64,000 nt of DNA, taken from NCBI GenBank assembly GCA_903907985.1, contig CAIVQG010000041.1:1-64000 (forward strand). The letters are read 5' to 3'. The stretch is from an uncultured delta proteobacterium (GTDB lineage Bacteria > Desulfobacterota > Syntrophia > Syntrophales > Smithellaceae). Positions 16,869 to 24,641 of the stretch are shown here, piece after piece. Numbering within the stretch: position 1 is the first letter of the stretch; the number at the start of each line of letters is the position of its first letter. Made by a program: the position numbers and the translations under genes. Below the pieces are notes generated by a model, which worked only from the letters and a program-made list of their open reading frames with translations, was not told where the DNA came from and did not search any database.

Positions 16869-17462
16869 ATGTCAGATGAATCGCAATTTTCATTTTTAAT
16901 TGACTCTCAAAAAGATGATTATCAACTTATTCAAAAGGTCATTGAGACCCTTCATGAATTAGACATAAATGAATTCAATAGAAATGATCTTGTTTCTTCA
17001 GATATATTTACCAAACCAGAAAAAGAACGACTGAAAAAAATATTTCATGATAAATTATTGTTTTTATATGCTTGTAATAAACAATTTTACTATGAAAACG
17101 GAAAATGGAAATACGAAAAATATAAATACACTATAAAACAGTTGTTAATGCTTCTGAACAGTCGGAAGTTTAAACTTGGGGCTAATGTAAATACGACAGA
17201 TTTAACCTTGATAAAAAATATCCTTTTGGAGTGGGATGAAATGTTCGTGCGAGAATGGGAGATGTCTCGCGATGATGAGGCGCCAAGATCTGAAATCAAT
17301 GAGGAAGTCCTCCATTACATATCAGACCATATGAAAAAACGGATAGGCGAATGCAATATTTTTGATTTTAACTTTATCATAGCCTTTACGGGAGCATATT
17401 ACGAATACAACAGTTTGCTCTTGGAGAAAATAATATTGGAAATGGATAAACCAAGTTGCTAA
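16869..17462 (+). CDS. Acidic helical protein of unknown function
   Basis: 197-residue, acidic, mostly helical soluble protein without signal peptide or membrane segment. No catalytic motif or repeat is seen; clusters of Asp/Glu around residues 135-150 (SRDDEAPRSEINEE) are notable. The start has AAGGAGCTG, a good site, 8 nt upstream. It is the last rightward gene of the nuclease-rich run, 49 nt after the OB-fold gene, and is probably in the same transcript. It could be an inhibitor or partner protein, but nothing in the sequence proves this. Confidence 0.55.
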   Translation: MSDESQFSFLIDSQKDDYQLIQKVIETLHELDINEFNRNDLVSSDIFTKPEKERLKKIFHDKLLFLYACNKQFYYENGKWKYEKYKYTIKQLLMLLNSRKFKLGANVNTTDLTLIKNILLEWDEMFVREWEMSRDDEAPRSEINEEVLHYISDHMKKRIGECNIFDFNFIIAFTGAYYEYNSLLLEKIILEMDKPSC

Positions 17463-18634
17463 TTAATGACCTGCCCCAAATACATGTGCCACATGTTAAA
17501 TTGGAGGCCAGCCATTTTTCATTTCTCAGTTTACGTTCAACTCCGAAGGCTAACGGGTCAAGTCTTTGCTTGACTCATTAACAATTTCAGAAGCTACAGT
17601 TCAAGTGGCAATCATCACCTCAGTTCCGCATCGAAAACAGTTGAGTTGTAGATGAACTAAATAAAAATCGATTACCAACGCAACCGCGCTTATTATCCTA
17701 TGCAAGTTGCCAAATACCAAAAGATTTACCGCAATCTTCCTGCTTCTTCCTTACGGTCTCCCTTCGGAATGTCACATATCAAGCAAAATGATACTGAAAT
17801 CAAAATTTCCGCGTCTTTTTTCAAAAAAGCCTGATATATCAATAACATAAATCATGCACATACCAAAATAATGCAAATTTACACGTGATAGATGAGACGT
17901 TTCAGGTCGAGTTCGTTCAATACAGGCGTGGTTTTGCGCGGTTTAAGCATGGCTTGATGATGGACTTTGAAGCAACTAAACAGTTTTCTTTTAATGAAAA
18001 ATAAGAGATATGCGGAACAGGCGACTTTCGGCATTTTTTCATAAATCTTCGGCATCGCTTAACAAGGTCAGTAATGCAGGCGGAACTTCTGCGGCTTGCT
18101 TCAAACCACAGTTTTCGACCTCGGTGTCGGAACAGCAAAACTATGGTTCAGGCATTTATTAAAAAACGGTTTGGCGGCATAGGTTAGCAGGAAGCAGGAT
18201 TTATTCTACGAAACGCAATTGTATGGAAACAAGCAAGGTAAAAAAACCTTGGTGCGCTGTCAGGTATGAGCAGGCATGAGTTCATGTTAAATAAGCAGGA
18301 TATTAAGTTGTTTGGTATGCAAGATTAATCCTGCTGCTTTTCCTTGTTTTCAATATACGCTGCGAAGCAGCGGTAGTGTTTTGATGTATTGGTATTAATG
18401 AAAAACATAGTAGAAGAGCTTATGCGGTTAAGCATAAGAGAAGCATGTTTGAATTAATTTCAATGCAGCAAGGCACTCAAGTTTCTTGCTATGTTGATGG
18501 CTGTTTTCAATATTTGTTAATAATATTATCATGATACGAAGATAGTCAATATATCGACTGCAAAATTTCCTTTGAATAAGCGCAATTTTTCAATGGTTGA
18601 CATATTCTGTCAATATATTGAATATGCCGACTAT
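17463..18634. other. 1.17-kb gene-free region with several perfect hairpins
   Basis: Lies between a rightward and a leftward gene. No convincing protein is found; a 73-codon leftward frame (17917-18138) and a 60-codon one in another frame have no ribosome binding site and may be remnants. The right half holds four small inverted repeats within 200 bp: GCAGGAT/ATCCTGC (18295-18334), CGCTGC-GAA-GCAGCG (18358-18372), CTTATGC/GCATAAG (18419-18438) and AGCAAG/CTTGCT (18467-18490). They could be terminators of the convergent genes, part of a structured RNA, or a replication origin of the element. Confidence 0.45.
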
Positions 18635-19390
18635 TCAGTAAGAGAAATTCTCTAAAAACTTCCTGTGATTTTTTGCATTGAGAGATCTAATTTTTCTCTT
18701 ACTTCCATTAGGCATCTTCATATAGTATCCGTCTATATAAAGCATTGCCCTTCCGTGCGTTTGAAGATGCTTAATTTTCTCAATGATCCCTGCTTCGCTG
18801 AATGCTTGCAAATATTTCTGCATAGTAATTTTTTTTATTCCTAATTCTTTTTCTGCCTTATCAAAGAAGTCCCGATTAACAATGACATGCGAATATAACC
18901 TTTCCTCTGTCTCATTTCTTTTGATCCTAGCGGTAAAAGATTTTAAATCAGCCTCTGTAATCGATTTTTCATGATCCCCTTGGGAATCGATGAAGTGCAA
19001 AATATCAAGAAGCTTAGGGTACCGCTTTATTGCAACTTGAAGTTTTTCATTCTCCATATCAGTTATCCAGCCCAGGTTAAAAGGATAGTCATTTTTCAAC
19101 CATATTTCTTTTATGCGCTGACATTCTTTCACGAATAAATCGAGATGAGATTTTACTGTTTTGTGGAATTCTGTATTTGCTCTTGCTCTGAAATGCTTTT
19201 TCGAGTCATCGTCTAAATCGTCAAAGTTATTATCATCAGAATCTATAATTTCTTTTATTGCGTTATCCTTAAATTCCGTCCACAAAGTTTTTACTTCTTT
19301 ATACCATGCAGGATGCCTTATAGGCTTTTCCTTCCTAGGTTTTGTTCCCTGTCGATTCGTTTCTATTATGCGTCTGTTGGTTATTTTCAC
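18635..19390 (-). CDS. Mobile-element protein, possible replication or regulatory protein
   Basis: 251-residue basic protein. The C-terminal half has a winged-helix-like segment (DKAEKELGIKKITMQKYLQAFSEAGIIEKIKH, about residues 177-208) followed by a wing (RAMLYIDGYYMK), an arrangement seen in plasmid and phage replication initiators and in regulators. The N-terminal half is charged and helical, with an acidic patch (DSDDNNFDDLDDD). Start is GTG at 19390 with AAGGAG 6 nt upstream. It belongs to the leftward int/xis module at the right end of the element, so a replication or excision-related role is plausible but unproven. Confidence 0.6.
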   Translation of the reverse strand: MKITNRRIIETNRQGTKPRKEKPIRHPAWYKEVKTLWTEFKDNAIKEIIDSDDNNFDDLDDDSKKHFRARANTEFHKTVKSHLDLFVKECQRIKEIWLKNDYPFNLGWITDMENEKLQVAIKRYPKLLDILHFIDSQGDHEKSITEADLKSFTARIKRNETEERLYSHVIVNRDFFDKAEKELGIKKITMQKYLQAFSEAGIIEKIKHLQTHGRAMLYIDGYYMKMPNGSKRKIRSLNAKNHRKFLENFSY

Positions 19391-19477
19391 TTTTTACTCC
19401 TTAGTTAGTTTTTTACTTGACGGAGCAGAGCTCTGATTGTGGTGTCTAATCAATTTTCGCGTCAGCTACTCATTAAA

Positions 19478-19930
19478 TCAAAAGCACCAGTGCAGGGTTA
19501 GCCTCAGCTCCGTCTTAAAATCTTTAATATCTTTGCCGAGCAAGTCGAAGGCCAAGCTGAATTTCCGCCGTTTATCGCCGCTTTCAAATATTCCGCTGTC
19601 AGCAAGAAGACGTTCTGCATAGTCGAGGATTTGATTATGTGACTGAGTCAAAACTTTATCATCAAACCGCAAAGGTGAGGAAAGTTTCAAAAGTTCCAGC
19701 ACCATTTTCGCTGGCAGCCACATTTTTCCTTTACCTGTTTGATCCGCATAAACAGCACCAATGTAACATGCTAAAAGAAGGAACATCCGCAATTTGTTGA
19801 TGTCCTGCGCTTCGTCGCAGACAACGAACACTGCTTCATATTTACTTATATGTACGATTTTTGTTCCGCGCACATGCTTACTTAAAGTCTTAAAATTAAT
19901 TGCAGTGTATAATTTTTTTTTCATTTTCAA
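19478..19930 (-). CDS. Mobile-element protein of unknown function
   Basis: 150-residue soluble protein between the xis-like gene and the winged-helix gene, all leftward. Start ATG 19930 has AAGGAG 8 nt upstream, and it begins 17 nt after the xis-like gene stop. The sequence is alpha-helical with a conserved-looking hydrophobic core (FLLLACYIGAVYADQT) that is too polar for a membrane segment. No catalytic motif or known family. Likely part of the control or replication module of the element. Confidence 0.6.
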   Translation of the reverse strand: MKMKKKLYTAINFKTLSKHVRGTKIVHISKYEAVFVVCDEAQDINKLRMFLLLACYIGAVYADQTGKGKMWLPAKMVLELLKLSSPLRFDDKVLTQSHNQILDYAERLLADSGIFESGDKRRKFSLAFDLLGKDIKDFKTELRLTLHWCF

Positions 19931-19947
19931 ATCTCCTTTATCAATTT

Positions 19948-20169
19948 CTAATTATTTCTTTCCGGTAAAGAATCAATCGTCAGTATTGGGTTTCGTTTGA
20001 TCCAGTTTTCAAAATCACTGACCAGATATAAAACCTTTTTCCCACCAACCTTGTAATATTTACACCCCAATCCGCGGAATCTTAAGTTAGCCAAACTGCC
20101 CACAGAAAGACCGTATGCCTCGGCAGCTTCTTTTGGGGTCAATGCTTTCTTTTCTATTTTTATTGCCAT
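19948..20169 (-). CDS. AlpA/excisionase-like helix-turn-helix protein
   Basis: 73-residue protein of the HTH_17/AlpA excisionase type: LTPKEAAEAYGLSVGSLANLRFRGLG (residues about 10-35) is the helix-turn-helix, followed by KVGGKKVLYLVSDFENWI, the typical beta-hairpin and final helix. Such proteins direct excision (Xis) or act as regulators in tyrosine-integrase elements. ATG 20169 has AAAAGGAG 9 nt upstream. It lies 238 bp downstream of the integrase, separated by AT-rich DNA with short repeats that could be Xis sites. Confidence 0.8.
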   Translation of the reverse strand: MAIKIEKKALTPKEAAEAYGLSVGSLANLRFRGLGCKYYKVGGKKVLYLVSDFENWIKRNPILTIDSLPERNN

Positions 20170-20246
20170 TTTTAAAAATCTCCTTTTTATTCTTATTATA
20201 CCATATTTCCTCGCTAGAATTGAAAACTATTTTAATTATATCAATA

Positions 20247-20265
20247 ACTTAGATATATACTAAGT
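20247..20265. promoter_or_regulatory. ACTTAG/CTAAGT inverted repeat upstream of the xis-like gene
   Basis: 6-bp arms separated by ATATATA, within the 238-bp AT-rich gap between integrase and xis-like gene. Nearby are similar short motifs (AAGTACATAT, AAGTATATC). This is a possible promoter/operator or Xis binding region; no exact promoter could be fixed. Confidence 0.3.
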
Positions 20266-20407
20266 ACATATCAAGTATATCTTCCTTGTCGAAAAGTGAT
20301 TGAAAAGATTAAAGAATAATTTTCATACATGAGTTTAATTTATTTTTTATTTGATGTGATTTATTTCAAGCAAGGGGTGATCAGGATAAAGATAATTATA
20401 TAAAAAG

Positions 20408-21595
20408 TTATATTTGACTATGAACAATCCTTTTTTTATCAAAAGCTTTTTCAAGATTCAGCGTCGCCTGCCTCTTGTGCTCCGGCATTAAGTGAGCGTA
20501 CCGTACAGTCATGGCAAGTGTCTTATGACCGAGAAGTTCTTTGATTGTCAAGATAGTTTCTCCCTGCAATGCGAGCCATGAAGCAAATGTATGTCTGAGC
20601 GTATGAAATGTGACCTTCTGCCGTGGGTCAGTAATGCCTTCGTTGAATTTAAGCTTATCAATTGTTTTCCCAAATGTGTGAGAGATAGATGTTATTTTGC
20701 CACCATGCCTTTTGTCCCTAAAAATATATTCGTTCGGAGATTCAGGAACACGCTTTGACAGAGCTTCTTTAACAGCTTCCGTCATATATGCTTTGCGGCT
20801 TTCCTTGTTTTTAGGGTCAGATATATTGATTAGCTTGTTGTCGAAATCGAGGTCTTGACCTTTGAGGTTGAATATCTCTCCAGCTCTTAATCCGCAATGA
20901 AGAGAGATTAAAGCCATGTCATGGAGCTGAGCGTCTTTCTTTTCGGTAAGATTCTTTTTCACAGATTTCTTTCTGCTGCTATAATCAACTTTAAGTTCAT
21001 TTAGAAGTAGAGAGGCTTCATCATATCTGAGGAAACGTTCACGCTGGTTTTGTAGATTAGGAAGCTTGATACCTTTGATCGGATTTTCTCCATTATACAT
21101 TTTCCACAAGATGGCTTTATTGAAAATCTGACGGAATAAGACAAGACAATGTTTTACGCTACCAGCAGTAAGTTTCTTTTTCGTGAGGTTGGTTTTCAGA
21201 CGCTCCAAATCGAATGACGAAATCTCATTTAATCGCTTGTCATCAAAAATAGCCGCAAGATGATTTTTGTACAGATATTTATCGTCACGACCTTCCCGCG
21301 TCTTATTTTGTGACGCCCATTTAAGATAGTCTTCCGCAACATCTTTAAAGTAAGGAACTTTCTGCTTATCTTTCGGAAGCTCCTCTCCATGACGAATATT
21401 CCTGATCCTGTTTGACCTAATCTCGGAAGCAACTTTAGCTGCATAACCTTCACTGAGCCAACCGACTTTCTCCCATACTTTCTTTCCATCGAGCCTGTAA
21501 GTTATATCAAAGCAACTGTCAGCTTTACCGTTGTGCATTCGCGCATCGGATTTCCTTTCGTAGACACCGGAGTATTTTGTCAGCTCTCTTTTCAT
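20408..21595 (-). CDS. int: Tyrosine integrase of the tRNA-Thr-integrated element
   Basis: About 395-residue integrase that would recombine the element with its tRNA target. An N-terminal arm-binding region (ITYRLDGKKVWEKVGW) and a SAM-like core domain (about residues 80-170) lead to the catalytic domain with Arg (HCGLRAGEI), the His-x-x-Arg box (HTLRHTFASWLA), a second His (LLGHKTLAMT) and the nucleophile Tyr (VRYAHL), all present. I take ATG at 21595 (AGGG 5 nt upstream); in-frame ATGs at 21625 and 21649 are possible. The tRNA-Thr 3' fragment lies 150 bp upstream of the start, as expected for an int next to its att site. Confidence 0.9.
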   Translation of the reverse strand: MKRELTKYSGVYERKSDARMHNGKADSCFDITYRLDGKKVWEKVGWLSEGYAAKVASEIRSNRIRNIRHGEELPKDKQKVPYFKDVAEDYLKWASQNKTREGRDDKYLYKNHLAAIFDDKRLNEISSFDLERLKTNLTKKKLTAGSVKHCLVLFRQIFNKAILWKMYNGENPIKGIKLPNLQNQRERFLRYDEASLLLNELKVDYSSRKKSVKKNLTEKKDAQLHDMALISLHCGLRAGEIFNLKGQDLDFDNKLINISDPKNKESRKAYMTEAVKEALSKRVPESPNEYIFRDKRHGGKITSISHTFGKTIDKLKFNEGITDPRQKVTFHTLRHTFASWLALQGETILTIKELLGHKTLAMTVRYAHLMPEHKRQATLNLEKAFDKKRIVHSQI

Positions 21596-21991
21596 TGCTA
21601 CCCTATTGCTACCCCTTTCGGTCATTCTGAGTGATTTTAAGTGATACAAGTATTTTTACAAATGATGCATAACATACTTAATTTAAAAGCATATTGATGT
21701 CAAGTGATTTATAGTGAGATGAGTCAGTTTTGCATAAAAACGTATTCGTAATCAGTAGGTCGCCAGTTCGATTCTGGCCATCGGCTCCAGTAAAATTCAA
21801 TAGGTTAGTTAATATCAGACAATTCCTTTCCTTCCATTTGTAACCAAATTGCGTGTGGGGAAACGGGATCGAATATTTACCTTTGACATTTGCAAGGTTT
21901 CAAAATGCTTGAAACGCAATCAGGTTTTCTAGCAGTGTGCATCCATTGAATACAGGCAGCCGCATGGTATCATCGTATAAAGAGGTGAATA
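21596..21991. other. Element border region with att site, no gene
   Basis: About 396 bp between the integrase start and the TfoX-like gene. It contains the 46-bp tRNA-Thr 3' fragment (21744-21789). The DNA to the right of the fragment is not coding for about 200 bp. Nothing else is recognised. Confidence 0.5.
21744..21789 (+). other. att site: 3' fragment of tRNA-Thr(CGT)
   Basis: These 46 bp match the anticodon loop with anticodon CGT (ATTCGTAATC), the variable region, the T-arm (GCCAG-TTCGATT-CTGGC), the acceptor strand CATCGGC and a terminal TCCA. The 5' half of a tRNA is absent upstream. Integrases of this type insert into the 3' end of tRNA genes, which leaves an intact tRNA at one end and such a fragment at the other. 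Reading direction implies that the intact tRNA lies left of the window start. Confidence 0.85.
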
Positions 21992-22321
21992 ATGGCCTAC
22001 GATAAAGGATTGGCCCAGAGAGTTCGCGAAATAATGGAGGAAGAGCCGGGATTTGATGAGAAGAAAATGTTCGGCGGATGGTGCTTTTTGCTTTTCGGCA
22101 ACATGGTCTGCGGCATTATCAAGGAAGACCTGATTGTGCGGGTCGGCGCGGACAGGTATGCCGATATGCTGAAGATGCCTCATACGAAAAAATTTGATCT
22201 TACCGGCAGGCCGATGAAAGGCTGGGTGATGGTTTTATCCGACGCGCTGGATTCTGACGAAGAACTAAACGAGTGGGTGCAGCAAGCAGTATCTTTTGTT
22301 CGAACACTGCCGCCGAAGTAA
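21992..22321 (+). CDS. TfoX N-terminal-domain family protein
   Basis: 109-residue protein matching the TfoX_N domain, with the typical VREIMEEEPGFDEKKMFGGWCFLLFGNMVCGI and the later RVGADRYADML (about residues 50-60). TfoX_N proteins include competence regulators, but most stand-alone members, like this one, lack the C-terminal helical domain and have unknown function. ATG has AGAGGTG 5 nt upstream. First gene to the right of the element border, with base composition like that of the chromosome. Confidence 0.85.
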   Translation: MAYDKGLAQRVREIMEEEPGFDEKKMFGGWCFLLFGNMVCGIIKEDLIVRVGADRYADMLKMPHTKKFDLTGRPMKGWVMVLSDALDSDEELNEWVQQAVSFVRTLPPK

Positions 22322-22526
22322 CGTATATCGTTAGGCATATTTGATCACAAAAGCCAAGCTGGCGACTGAAAGTTCAAGAGGAATACTTCCATGGGGCATA
22401 ACGGCCTTACGCCTGCATTGCCTCGGTACGCGAGGGCAAACATAGCGATAATATCGAAAAGATGAAGCTACAAAATTAAACATAAAACAATTTCATTTAG
22501 TGTTTCGGGATCATAAAAAACCAGGC

Positions 22527-22588
22527 GACTATTACGCAACGCCTTGCATAATAGTCTTGACTTTTACGCAATGTCCTGCTAAATAGTC
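22527..22588 (+). repeat. Two 30-bp direct repeats immediately upstream of the DUF4143 ATPase
   Basis: Copies at 22527-22556 and 22559-22588 share GACT-T/A-TTACGCAA and end in AATAGTC; they differ at about seven positions. The first copy is also an inverted repeat (GACTATTA/TAATAGTC). The second ends 4 nt before the ATG, and no Shine-Dalgarno sequence is visible. They could be an operator or an RNA element controlling this gene. Confidence 0.7.
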
Positions 22589-22592
22589 AGCC

Positions 22593-23720
22593 ATGAAACG
22601 CTATCTTTACGATTCGATAAAAAAAGATTTGCAGAAGAAGATGGTTATTCTGACCGGGCCACGGCAAGTCGGTAAAACCTGGCTGGCCAAGGCACTACTG
22701 GATGAATTCAAGTCCCCTCAATACCTGAACTTTGATAATATGGCCGATGCGAAGATTATCAATACGCAGTCATGGCCTGTCCAAAGTGATCTGCTCATCT
22801 TTGATGAAATTCACAAAAAGCCGGAATGGAAAAAATTTATCAAAGGTGTCTTTGACACTCGTGCAAAAAATCAAGCCATGCTGATTACCGGCAGCGCAAG
22901 ACTGGATACATTCCGGCAATCCGGCGAATCACTAGCCGGACGTTATTACCCGATGCGGCTTAATCCGCTTTCCGTACGTGAACTTAAGGATTCCGTCGGG
23001 CCTGACGAAGCCTTGGCGCTTCTGAACCGGCTGGGTGGATTCCCGGAACCTTTTTTATCCGGTTCGGATACAGAAGCAGCCCGCTGGCGTAATCAATATT
23101 ATACGGACTTGATCCGGGAAGATATTCTGGAATTCGGCAGGCTGCAGGAAGTACGTTCCATGCGGCTGTTACTGGAACTGTTGCGCTCTAGGGTCGGATC
23201 ACCAGTTTCGTATACGTCGATCGCACAGGATATCCAAATAGCTCCCAATACGGTACGCCGATATGTCGATATCCTGGAAAGTCTTTGTATCGTGTTTACC
23301 GTGCGGCCCTTCCATACCAATGTGGCCAGGGCCATTCTGAAAGAACCGAAACTGTATTTTTATGACAGCGGCTTTGTGCAGGGCGGTGAAGGAATCCAGC
23401 TGGAAAATACCTGCGCGGTATGTCTGTTAAAACATGCTCAGTACTTGCAAGATATTACCGGCGAAGATATTGAATTGAACTACATCAAAACGAAAGACGG
23501 CAAGGAAGTTGACTTTTCACTCAGCCGAAAAGGAAAGGCAACGCATCTCATCGAGGTGAAAGTCTCCGATGATTCCCCTTCCGCTTCACTGGTTCTGTTT
23601 GCCAGGAAACTGCCGGAAGCAAACGCCATTCAACTTGTGCAAAATCTGCGGCACGAACAGCAGAAAGATAGCATCGCTATTATCAGTGCCGGCAAATGGC
23701 TGGCACAATTGTCTGCCTGA
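22593..23720 (+). CDS. AAA+ ATPase with C-terminal DUF4143 domain
   Basis: 375-residue protein of the AAA_14 plus DUF4143 group. Walker A is GPRQVGKT (22-29), Walker B LLIFDE (68-72), with a sensor-like GSARLD at about 97-102. The C-terminus has a PD-(D/E)XK-like end (EVDFSLSRKG...LIEVKVS, about 305-330), as in many DUF4143 members. The family is widespread, poorly understood and often mobile. No Shine-Dalgarno is seen; two 30-bp repeats abut the start. The nucleotidyltransferase gene follows by 16 nt, but a functional link is not obvious. Confidence 0.88.
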   Translation: MKRYLYDSIKKDLQKKMVILTGPRQVGKTWLAKALLDEFKSPQYLNFDNMADAKIINTQSWPVQSDLLIFDEIHKKPEWKKFIKGVFDTRAKNQAMLITGSARLDTFRQSGESLAGRYYPMRLNPLSVRELKDSVGPDEALALLNRLGGFPEPFLSGSDTEAARWRNQYYTDLIREDILEFGRLQEVRSMRLLLELLRSRVGSPVSYTSIAQDIQIAPNTVRRYVDILESLCIVFTVRPFHTNVARAILKEPKLYFYDSGFVQGGEGIQLENTCAVCLLKHAQYLQDITGEDIELNYIKTKDGKEVDFSLSRKGKATHLIEVKVSDDSPSASLVLFARKLPEANAIQLVQNLRHEQQKDSIAIISAGKWLAQLSA

Positions 23721-23736
23721 ACAGAAAGCAACAGAT

Positions 23737-24450
23737 ATGCAAAACAAACACATTAATACAGCATTTATTCTGGGGGCGGGGTTGGGCACGCGCCTGCGGC
23801 CACTGACGGAAGATATTCCCAAGCCGCTGTTAGAAATTGGCGGCAGGCCGATTATTGCTTATGCGATGGAGCATCTGCGGAAAGTCGGCATAAAGCGGTT
23901 TATCGTCAATACGCATCACTGCGCCGAAAAATATGCTGAGGCATTCTCGGACAGGACCTGGCAGGGCATCCCGATCGACTTCCGTCACGAGCCGGTGCTT
24001 CTGGATACTGGAGGCGGCATTAAAAACATCGAAGATTTAATTGCCAGTGAGGAGAGGATAATTGTTTATAACGGTGATATTATTACCAACCTGCCGCTTT
24101 TTCCTTTGCTGAACCGCCACTTTTCCGGTAAGGCAGAAGTTACGCTGGCGTTGCGCGGCAGCGGTCCGCTTTTGAATGTTAATATTGATGAGAACGGTTT
24201 TATCTGCGATATGCGGCATATTTTAAAAAAGCCGGGGATTAAGAGCTGCCTATTCGCCGGAATTTACATTATTGAAAGATCCTTTTGGAGTCGATTGCAG
24301 GCGGGAAAGATAGAATCTATTGTTTTGCCTCTCCTTGAAATGATTAAAGAGCATCCCCATTCTGTCGGCGGCATTGTCATTGATGAAGGTTATTGGCATG
24401 ATGTGGGAACCATACAAGAATACAATAAGCTAAAACAGGAAGACTTTTGA
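23737..24450 (+). CDS. Sugar nucleotidyltransferase, MurU-like
   Basis: 237-residue nucleotidyltransferase with the G-x-G-T-R-L-x-P-L-T...KP signature (FILGAGLGTRLRPLTEDIPKPLLEIGGRP, residues about 8-36) and NGDI (about 109). It would join an NTP and a sugar 1-phosphate. The next gene is a sugar-kinase-like phosphotransferase; together they resemble MurU/AmgK of the cell-wall recycling pathway (UDP-MurNAc from MurNAc), although related pairs act in other sugar pathways. ATG 23737 is chosen because the MurU-like sequence begins there. The gap of 190 bp to its partner contains a repeat. Confidence 0.82.
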   Translation: MQNKHINTAFILGAGLGTRLRPLTEDIPKPLLEIGGRPIIAYAMEHLRKVGIKRFIVNTHHCAEKYAEAFSDRTWQGIPIDFRHEPVLLDTGGGIKNIEDLIASEERIIVYNGDIITNLPLFPLLNRHFSGKAEVTLALRGSGPLLNVNIDENGFICDMRHILKKPGIKSCLFAGIYIIERSFWSRLQAGKIESIVLPLLEMIKEHPHSVGGIVIDEGYWHDVGTIQEYNKLKQEDF

Positions 24451-24492
24451 ATGACAGAACAAGAGGCTGCAACCCCTTGCTCTATTAAAATC

Positions 24493-24556
24493 GTCATACC
24501 GGCATGCGCCGGGTCTTACTCCGGCCCAAAGCCCGGTGAATGCCGGGGGTATCCAG
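24493..24556. repeat. REP/MITE-like imperfect inverted repeat
   Basis: About 64 bp with ends CATACCGGCAT and ATGCCGGGGGTAT, and inner GCGCCGGG/CCCGG arms, inserted between the nucleotidyltransferase and kinase genes. The motif ATACCGGCATGCGCCGG is typical of short interspersed palindromic elements. A 67-codon frame across it is not a gene. Confidence 0.6.
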
Positions 24557-24641
24557 AATTTACTGATTATACTGAATTCCCCCATATCGCAGCACGAGGC
24601 AGGCTCTTCGTCGCGCTTCGCTTGCACGGAATGAAAAAAGC

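Noticed and set aside
17917-18138. 73-codon leftward frame in the hairpin-rich region
   Set aside because: No ribosome site; a neighbouring frame is equally open. May be a decayed gene, but no family is recognisable.
17463-18634. Retron or group II intron
   Set aside because: No reverse transcriptase gene is present and the hairpins lack the intron domain V pattern.
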